Shown here piece after piece: positions 56,446-64,000 of a stretch of DNA of 64,000 bases. The first letter of the stretch is position 1, and each line of letters opens with the position of its first letter. The translations under genes and the position numbers were made by a program. Below the pieces are notes generated by a model. It was not told the origin of the DNA. It did no database searches and worked only from the letters and a program-made list of their open reading frames with translations. Source of the DNA: Proteles cristata cristata (Eukaryota > Chordata > Mammalia > Carnivora > Hyaenidae); the NCBI GenBank assembly GCA_017311185.1, contig JAESUZ010001749.1, positions 1 through 64,000 on the forward strand, given 5' to 3'.

Positions 56446-57215
56446 GTAAAATAGTTTATTGTCAAGTTGGTTTCCATATAACACCCAATGCTCATCCCCA
56501 CAAGTGCCCTCCTCCACGCCCATCACCCCCCTTCTTCTCCCCCACCACACCCATCAGTCCTCAGTTTGTTCTCAGCATTCAAGAGTTTCTCATGGTTTGC
56601 CTCCCTCCCTAACCCCACTATTTCCCCTTTTCTTCTCCCCCATGGTCCTCTTTCAAGTTCCTCCTAATCCTCCTATACGTGCAAGCATATGGTATCTATC
56701 CTTCCCTGCCTGACTTATTTCTCTCAGCATAACACCCTCAAGGTCCATCCATGTTGCTACACATGGCCAGATTTCATTCTTTCTCATTGCCCTGTAGTAT
56801 TCCCTTGTATAAATAAATCACATCTTCTTGATCCATTCGTCTCTTGATGGACACTTAGGCTCTTTCCAGTTTTTGGCTATTGTTGAGAGTGCTGCTATGA
56901 ACATTGGGGTCCATGTGCTCCTATGCATCAGCACTCATCAGCACTCCTGTATCCCTTGGGTCAATTCCTAGCAGTGCTATTGCTGGGTCATAGAGGAGTG
57001 CTATTGTTAATTTTTCTGAGGAACCTCCACACTGTTTACCAGAGGGGCTGTACCAGTTTACATTCCCACCAACAGTGTAGGAGGGTGCCCATTTCTACAC
57101 ATCCTCGCCAGCATCTAGAGTCCTCTGGTTTGCTCATTTTAACCACTCTGACTGGCGTGAGGTGGTATCTCAATGTGGTTTTGATTTGTATTTCCCTGAT
57201 GAAGAGGGACATATA
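56446..57215 (-). mobile_element. L1-L: 5'-truncated younger L1, minus strand
   Basis: Reverse-complement felid-type 3' UTR (GTCAAGTTGGTTTCCATATA at 56461) and ORF2 C-terminal region to about 57210, where it ends in ATGAAGAGGGAC. The stop codon is TGA rather than TAA (TTCAAGTTCC at 56653). A ten-base tandem duplication (CATCAGCACT) lies near 56926-56946. No clear TSD. Confidence 0.92.
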
Positions 57216-57239
57216 CTGATGTGTATATAAATACGAAAA

Positions 57240-57960
57240 AATCATTCAAGTTCTGATTTATATTCTGCTTTATTTACCTAAAATTAAATTATGTACAGTT
57301 CCCATGTCATTAAATATTATTTCAAAATATGCTTTTAAATGGCATCAATATCCCATCATTTTTTATGCATCAAAGTTTATTTAAATAATTCCCAATATTT
57401 AAATGTTTAAGATGATTTCAAATGCTTACTATTAAAATAATGTTGTAAACATCCTCTTAAGTGTGTTTTTCTACATGTCTTTGATTATTTATCTAGAATA
57501 ATGTGGATTTACTAGGTCATTGGGAGTAAATGTATTTAAGATTCTTCATACATATTGCTAAGTTTTCCTCAAGATAATCTGTATTGATTTACACTTTGTT
57601 GTCAGTGTACATGATTGCCAATTTTATAATATTTTTCCCAGAACTAACTGTATATTAAAAATCTTTTTCCTAGTTTGCTAGGAAAAACTATCTCATTATT
57701 TAATTTGAATTTTTATTTATTTGGAGGTTGAATATTTTTCCATAGATTAATTGACAATATTTATAAATTTTCTCTTTATGTCCCTTGCTCCATTTTCCCC
57801 TGAAATGCTTCATGTTTTTTAACTGGTATGGAGGTTATATTCATATGCTGAACATATTCACCTTTTTTCTGCTATTTATTTTTCAATTATTTTTTCAGTT
57901 TGTCATTCTTTCTTTTAATGATATTCACTGAATTTGTTTTTAAGTTGTATGTAATGAAAT
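57240..57960 (-). mobile_element. Ancient LINE (L1ME/HAL1-like) remnant, minus strand
   Basis: Words in order resemble the reverse complement of an ancient L1 3' part: CCCATGTCATTAAATATTAT, TTTTAAATGGCATCAATATCC, TTTATTTAAATAATTCCC, TTAAGATGATTTCAAATG, ATGTTGTAAACATCC, then GATTTACTAGGTCATTGGGAG. High divergence, so the family name is tentative. Confidence 0.65.
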
Positions 57961-58264
57961 ATATCAATTATTTAATTTTTCTTATATAGATTTTCTTTAG
58001 AATGCATGCTTAGAATGTCTTTCTACAGCTCCACAATTATATAATATTCACCTATATTATTTCATTGTTTAGTATGCATATATATGTATACACACACATG
58101 CACACACACATATGATCTAATAAGTGAGATTATACTGTAGTGTGTTTGTAATAAGGATAATCTTTACCAAAGTTATGCATCGGAGGTATGCTATTATGCT
58201 AGTTGTGAAAATGAACTTTGTGTCCTTGAAGAGTTTATTTTCTAGTAATATAAATTTTAAAAGC

Positions 58265-58510
58265 GCAAAAATTTTCAGTTTCTTTAGAGTTTAAGAAAAA
58301 TTAGCTATAAAAACATCTGGAACTGAGGTATCTTTCAGACAATTCTTTTAAACTTTTCTTTTCACACTTCCTTTTATAGTTATTGGTCTGTTTTATGATT
58401 TTTTATTCTGGGAAACCTTTAACAAGTTATGTTTTTTTTTTCTAGAAAATTGTCATTTTGTCCAGGATTTTGAATTTATAATTTTTGTATATCTTTATTC
58501 TTACTATTAT
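58265..58510 (-). mobile_element. Ancient L1 ORF2 remnant, minus strand
   Basis: TTTTCTAGAAAATTGTCATTTTG-like text followed by GATTTTGAATTTATA resembles the reverse complement of old L1 linker sequence (compare CTAGGAATTTGTTCC near 46080). Short and weak. Confidence 0.5.
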
Positions 58511-59712
58511 TAAAAACCTTTAAACAATTCCCCATAAACCCTCATTTGCATATGTATATCTATATATGGATATCTACATTTATATGTGTATGTAAATGTA
58601 TATAAAGACAGAGAGAGGACAAGAGTTGCATCTAATTTTGTTCATCTTTTCCTAGAATATTGAATGAAAGTTAGAGGAAAATGATGTAAAAGAATGACAA
58701 TGGTAGGGGAGAGTAATCCAGGTAATTTGAAATGAATTAGCCAAGTATTTTCACAAGTTGGATTCACATTAAGAAAGAATTATGAAGTAAAAATGGCTTG
58801 GAAATTATTTATCCTAATTACAGTTCTTGGGAGGGGAAAATACTTGAGTACTATCTTTATTAAACCAGATATCAACAGGCTGTTACCAATAAGATACTTC
58901 CCTGGAAATTTAGATAAATTATCACCAATTAGTTGGATGTGTTAATTGTACACTCATGACCAAAGAGTGATGCTTACCATTGCCATGGTTCTCATAGAGA
59001 AAGAATGTAATTGAGATGGCATAATTTTAAACCTTAATATTATTGCAAATGATGGACATCGTCTTAAAATGCATAAGCTTAACCAGTAACTTGCACTGAA
59101 AAATCACATTTAAAAATGACAACACGTAAAATTTAAATAAATATAAAATTTTATCTAAAGTAAGATTCCATTCTTAGAAATCCTGGACAAATATGCTAAT
59201 TTTTAACCTATGTTCTTGTTTCTCTCCCAAGATTGAGAATGAGAATTCTTGATTTAGGATTAAAAAATTGTCCACTGCATCAGTATAACCTTTTGGATCT
59301 GTCTGGAAAAAAATCTTGCAAATATGGCTTTCTAACAAGAGACCACACTGCTTCCAAATCATATCAAAGTGACGGTATGAAGTTGTGTTTCTATCATCCC
59401 TGATCATTACGATGAGTTCCCCCCAATTTTCCCCTACCAATCATAAACAAAATGGAGATAAAAGTTTATAAATAAGTGTGTTTGCTTCTGTGACATTCTT
59501 TCATCCAAAATAGGGTAATTTTCCCATTCTCACTACTGATTCTTTGCCCTATAAGATAATATTTAACATATATTTATATATTTTGAATCAAATTATTCTT
59601 TAACAACAACGCACAATATTATAAATGCACAAAATTTCAGATACGTTTTGGAAAAGCTTTATATTAAGAAACAAATATATCACAGTTTACTTAAAATAAT
59701 AAATTAAAGAGT
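58511..59712. other. Single-copy-looking AT-rich DNA
   Basis: TA/TG-rich low complexity at 58550-58600; otherwise nothing recognised. An 88-codon minus frame (59174-59440) has no recognisable domain and no supporting signals. Confidence 0.5.
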
Positions 59713-59890
59713 GCTTAGGTGGCTCATTCGGTTAACTGTTCAAGTCTTGATTTCTGCTCAAGTCATGATCTTACGGCTGTGGGATCAATTCCCCCTGTCA
59801 GACTCGATAATTACAGCATAGAGTCTGCTTGAGATTTTCTCTTTACCTGTTTCTCCACCTCACCATCCTCAAAATAAATACATAAACATG
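59713..59890 (+). mobile_element. Old diverged carnivore SINE, plus strand
   Basis: GAGTGCTTAGGTGGCTCATTCGG head, CTCAAGTCATGATCTTACGG, GTGGGATCAATTCCCCC B box region, GAGTCTGCTTGAGATTTTCTC and AAAATAAATACATAAAC tail. Clearly more diverged than the L1-nested SINEs. Confidence 0.87.
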
Positions 59891-61081
59891 TTTAAAAACT
59901 ACATTTAAAACTTTGTTAGATCTACAATAATTTCACAATTATTACAATAATTATTGTATTGTTATTATCTGCAATAACTCAGCCTTGAAACAACAACATG
60001 TAACAGGAACTTCAGTGCTTCAATATAGTGTAGGTACATCTTTAGATTTGTTTGTCTATCCTGTTAAACCAAATAAAGCATGTATATTTATCTGTTTACT
60101 GTTTTTCAGTATCGTGGAATATACTTTCAGAGTGGAAATAAGCAATATTTCCAGTATTTAGCGTATTGTTCATTTCTTTCTCTCTCATGAGAGATACTTG
60201 ACTGTGAAAGCAAATATTGTTTCACTAGATTATAAAAGACTGCTGAAAGTCACATAAATAAAGGTACTATATTTTAAAACACGAAATATGTTTTGAAATT
60301 TGACCACTGATATTTCCTTCTTGAACAGTGTGTTCTCATAGTGTAAAATATGAACTAATCTTGATCAAAGTACTAGCTGAGTACATAAAACTTGTGGTAC
60401 ACACCATAAGGGATGTTCTAATAGGTACATCAGATCAATTTGTAATGGAGCTTGTTTTTGATGAAAATAAGATTAACAAAATACACCAAAATACAACCGA
60501 CCTAATATGTACAGCTATTGTAAAGATCTAAACCATCACTGATGCTTTAGTTACACTATTTATTCCATAATCCAAAGGAGAGATGGTTTTTGTTTGACAT
60601 AAGTGAGACATGAGACTATAACAGCTTTGATATCAGCCCACAGGATTCGGAGTTCTCCAAATTTAGTTTTTGTTTCCACTAATTCTGAAATGTTACAACC
60701 TGTCTCTAAAATTCTAAAACCACAAAATCCAGAGGACCAAGTATTAACAACAATCTATGGCTCTTCTGCACTCCATTCTGGGAGGATGGTCTTTCTAGAA
60801 CAACAATTTAATGATGGGAAGAGATGTGACATGATTAAGAAAATTAAAAAATGGGAGAAGTTTCAAAGATCTGAGACCGTTTGATCAAAAGTCTCCTTTT
60901 GGAAAAAAAAATACTTTTTTTTCCCAGAGGAGAAAAATGAAATAATTTGGAATGCTGTGCAAGAAATAATAAAAGGTCTATGTCACTTTTCTAAAGCTAA
61001 TTCTTGTTATTGAATTATACCTAGCTATATTCATAGATCTGAGAAATTAAACTCCAAACACATCATTGAATAATTTCATTT
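59891..61081. other. Single-copy-looking DNA
   Basis: About 1.2 kb. Two short plus-strand open frames (60328-60531, 67 codons; 60603-60884, 93 codons) are present. I recognise no domain in either, and composition is not distinctive. Nothing else recognised. Confidence 0.45.
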
Positions 61082-61096
61082 AAATAATTGCTGAGA

Positions 61097-61446
61097 TGAG
61101 AAAGAATGAAATCTGACCATGTGTAGCAACATGGATGGAACTTGAGGGTGTTATGCTGAGCGAAATAAGTCAAGCAGAGAAGGACAGATACCATAGGTTT
61201 GCATGTATAGGAGGATTAGGAGGAACTTAACTGAGGACCATGGGGGAGAAGAAGGGGAGAAATAGTGGGGGAGAGGGAGGGAGGCAAACCATGAGAGATT
61301 GTTGAATGACATGAACAAGCCGAGGGCTGATGGGGGTTTGGGGGTAGGGAAGGGGGGTGATGGGAATGGAGGAGGGCACTTGTCGGGATGAGCACTGGGT
61401 GTTATATGGAAAGCAACTTGACAATAAACTATTTTAAATACATAAT
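61097..61446 (+). mobile_element. L1-N: very short younger L1 3' end, plus strand
   Basis: Last 130 bases of ORF2 (GAAAGAATGAAATCTGACC to the GGAACTTAA stop) plus the full 3' UTR and an AAATACATAATAAATA tail. TSDs AAATAATTGCTGAGA (61082-61096) and AAATAAATGCTGAGA (61447-61461), one mismatch in 15. Confidence 0.95.
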
Positions 61447-61454
61447 AAATAAAT

Positions 61455-61960
61455 GCTGAGAACTTGTTCGGTTCCAGACACTATGCAATGGTAAATAAAA
61501 CATACTTATTTCCTGCTTTCAATTCTGGAACCTGAATAAGATGTAGTAAGCATAATAATGGAGGACACGGGCTTGTGAGAGTTCATATTAGAGATGTCAG
61601 TTAGCTTGAATGGTAAGGGAAGACTCTTTGAGAAAGGAACATTGTATCTGAGACTTGAAGGATAAGTTAGGAAAAGGGAGAAGTCTGTGGAAAGTCTGTT
61701 TCAAGCTGATGGAATAGCATATGTGAAGCCTTAAGGTAAGAGAAAGAACATGGCACATTCCAGGAACAGAAAGAAGATCAAAAGGATGGAGGATAGAAAG
61801 CCAGATTATGCAGACTCTAAAAATAAGGTAATGATTCCGGACGGCATCTGCTGAGGGGAACTTAATGTTTATGATATACCATTTATATATTTAAAAGATC
61901 ATTCTGTCGAAGGTGAAGAATGGATTGGAATAGAAAATGATGTAGTAGAGGACCGAAGAA
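61455..61960 (+). repeat. Ancient mammal-wide repeat, family uncertain
   Basis: Words in order match a common old mammalian repeat: CCAGACACTATGCAATGG, GAGACTTGAAGGATAAGTTAG, GAACATGGCACATTCCAGGAACAG, GCCAGATTATGCAGACTC, AAAAGATCATTCTG and GAAGAATGGATTGG. A similar fragment follows at about 63140-63240 (CAGGGGTCAGATAATTTAAGG, GATGGGAAGCCA). I cannot name the family with confidence. Confidence 0.6.
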
Positions 61961-62062
61961 GACCCCTTTCTAACAATCATATTCAAGGCCATCATATTTG
62001 AATTTTACAATATTGGGGGAAAGGAAAACAGACAGTTTTAATGGAGTTTAGAATTATGGGAG

Positions 62063-63140
62063 CTACACCGCAGCAATTTCTTACTTGACACATTCCCAAA
62101 AGCAAGGGAATCAAGAGCAAAAATAAACTATTGGGATCTCATCAAGATTAAAAGCTTCAGCACGGCAAAGGAAACAATCCACAAAATTAATAGGCAACCA
62201 GCAGAATGGGAAAAGATAGTTGTAAATGACATATCAGATAAAGGATTAGTATCCAAAATCTATAAGGAACTCACCAAGATCCACACCCGAAAAAGAAACA
62301 GCCCAGTGAAGAAATGGGCAGAAGATATGAACAGACACTTCTCCAAAGAGGACATCCAGATGGCCAACAGACACATGAAACCATGCTCAGTATCCCGTAT
62401 CATCAGGGAAATAGAAATCAAAACCACACTGAGATACCACCTCACACCAGTCAGAATGGATAAAATGAGCAAATCAGAGGACTCTAGATGCCGGTGAGGA
62501 TGTGGAGAAACGGGCACCCTCTTACACTGTTGGTGGGAATGTATACTGGTACGGCCTGTCTGGAAAACAGTGCGGAGGTTCCTCAAAAAGTTAACACTAA
62601 AACTCCCCTATGACCCAGCAATAGCAGTACTAGGAATTTACAGGAGGGATACACGAGTGCTGATGCATAGGGGCACATGTACCTCAGTGTTCATAGCAGC
62701 ACTCTCCACAATAGCCAAAACATGGAAAGAGGCTAAGTGTCCATCAACTGATGAATGGATCAAGAAGATGTGGTTTATCTATACAATGGAATACTACATG
62801 GCAATGGGAAAGAATGAAATCTGGCCATGTGTAGCAACATGGATGGACCTTGAGGGTGTTATGCTGAACGAAATAAGTCAGGCAGAGGACAGATACCATA
62901 TGTTTGCACGTATAGGAGGATTAGGAGGAACTTAATAGAGGAACGTTGGGGAGAAGAAGGGGGGATAGTGGGGGAGAAAGTGGGAGGTAAACCATGAGAG
63001 ATTGTTTAATGCTGAGAAAAAACTGAGGGCTAATGGTGGTCGGGTGGAGGGGAAAGGGGTGATGGGCATGGAGGAGGGCACTTGTGGGCTGAGTACTGGG
63101 TGTTATATGGATACCAGTTTGAAAATAAACTATTTTTTTA
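62063..63140 (+). mobile_element. L1-O: 5'-truncated younger L1, plus strand
   Basis: Starts within ORF2 (CTACACCGCAGCAATTTC) and keeps the last 290 codons or so in recognisable form, including [20 protein letters not shown] (62306) and the C-terminal block 62570-62935 that ends in TAA. The zinc-knuckle region has lost its first cysteine codon context by a TGA (CCGGTGAGG near 62492). 3' UTR to about 63140. It lies between two pieces of an ancient repeat. TSD not clear. Confidence 0.93.
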
Positions 63141-64000
63141 AAAATGGTGGGGGATAAGGTTGTAGAGGCATGCAGGGGTCAGATAATTTAAGGTATTGTA
63201 GGCTACATTAAGTAATAAGTGTCTTCCTTTAAGTATGATGGGAAGCCAAAACACCACAATACTATTCTTGAACAATCATAATTGTATAGTTCACATTCAT
63301 CTAATAAATAATTCACCATCTATGCTTGACTTAAAGATCTTACTTTCACAGGAGGCATATAGTTGCATGTCTACATCTAGTTAACCAAAGGTTTTATAGA
63401 CAACAGAGACCAATTTTACCCAGTTTTTAGTTCAATTTGCAATAGTGATACGTGTTTGCTTGGGTATGGACTGAGTTTACACTGACTTCATATAAACTCA
63501 ATAAGCCATCAGAGAACAAATGCACATACACTCACTGACAGACTTGGACTCTTAGCTTTAATAATTAAGAAGGTATAATTTCGGGAATCCATGAGAAAAA
63601 TCATCAATAAGTAAAGTCAGCAGAGGCATTTGTTATCAAATGATATAATTTCCAAGTGGTCTGGAATCAGCCTTTAAATCATTCCCAAAGTTTTGGGCAC
63701 AGAGTTTACTCTCCAATATTCTGCCTAAAGAAATAGAAGATAGCTTATATTTCCATAGCAAAGGCAAATATCACAAAAAAAAAAAAAAAAAAAAACCTTG
63801 CTTTAAAGCTTAGTGTATTTCTGAAGCAAGAAAGAAAAGAACATTTTCCTTTTAGGTGAAAACTATTTTGTGACAATGAGCATATGTATTAAATAATTTT
63901 CTTTCTTGAGAGTAATAATAGAATGAGTAAGCCAAAGCAGAAACAAGCAAAATGCAGAAATTCTTGCAATTGCAATTGTCATGGCTTTATCTTACATTCC
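63141..64000. other. Repeat trace, then single-copy-looking DNA with a poly-A run
   Basis: 63141-63240 resembles the ancient repeat seen before L1-O. The rest is unassigned. A 21-base A homopolymer lies at 63775-63795, with no L1 or SINE text recognised just before it. Confidence 0.5.

Noticed and set aside
59174..59440. 88-codon minus-strand open frame as a novel gene
   Set aside because: No domain, signal, splice or conservation evidence; such lengths arise by chance in a 64-kb window.
60328..60884. Two adjacent plus-strand open frames (67 and 93 codons) as exons or a pseudogene
   Set aside because: Translations match nothing I recognise and there are no clear splice signals or retrogene marks. 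Kept only as unassigned sequence.
1..64000. CRISPR array, bacterial operons, phage or defence system
   Set aside because: The DNA is mammalian: SINEs, LINEs, MIR and LTRs throughout, and regularly spaced short repeats with unique spacers are absent.

Overview
The window is mammalian nuclear DNA from a carnivore, most likely a cat (Felidae). Two observations support this: at least 19 copies of a tRNA-Lys-headed SINE with a CT-rich body and A-rich tail (carnivore SINEC/CAN type), and LINE-1 (L1) elements with the L1 3' UTR that I recognise from felid genomes. I see no host protein-coding exon, no structural RNA gene and no CRISPR array. The window reads as a gene-poor interval built mostly from retrotransposons. 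Every long open reading frame belongs to an L1 ORF1 or ORF2 relic.

Layout. 1-7960: near full-length minus-strand L1 (L1-A; its 3' tail lies outside the window), carrying three SINEs and a small inverted L1. 7961-13738: mostly single-copy AT-rich DNA with an old SINE, an L1 3' fragment and a MIR. 13739-26403: old full-length plus-strand L1 (L1-C), itself split at 20035-25826 by a younger full-length L1 (L1-D) with a perfect target-site duplication (TSD). 26534-27232: solo LTR of a class II (IAP/ERVK-like) endogenous retrovirus with a perfect 6-bp TSD. 28690-35127: a third full-length plus-strand L1 (L1-E). 35261-36552: MIR, ERVL-type solo LTR and a head-to-head SINE pair. 36564-42152: ancient LINE debris and single-copy DNA. 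42153-52875: a minus-strand L1 3' fragment, then an old minus-strand L1 (L1-I) broken by four SINEs, a mosaic scar (47131-47662) and a younger 5'-truncated plus-strand L1 (L1-J). 52876-64000: single-copy DNA with scattered L1 3' ends, old SINEs and mammal-wide repeats.

None of the L1s looks able to move on its own: each ORF1/ORF2 I followed has stops, frameshifts or damaged catalytic motifs. Nesting gives a relative age order: ancient L1M/HAL1-like pieces and MIR; then L1-C, L1-E and L1-I; then L1-A, L1-D, L1-J and the youngest SINE subfamily. I found no convincing new biological system. The points worth a second look are structural: a twin-priming inversion, a SINE foldback with three copies of the target sequence, an unresolved L1 mosaic, and several unrelated L1 5' UTR (promoter) types side by side. 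All family names come from recognition by eye, without a database search, so element edges are approximate unless a TSD is given.
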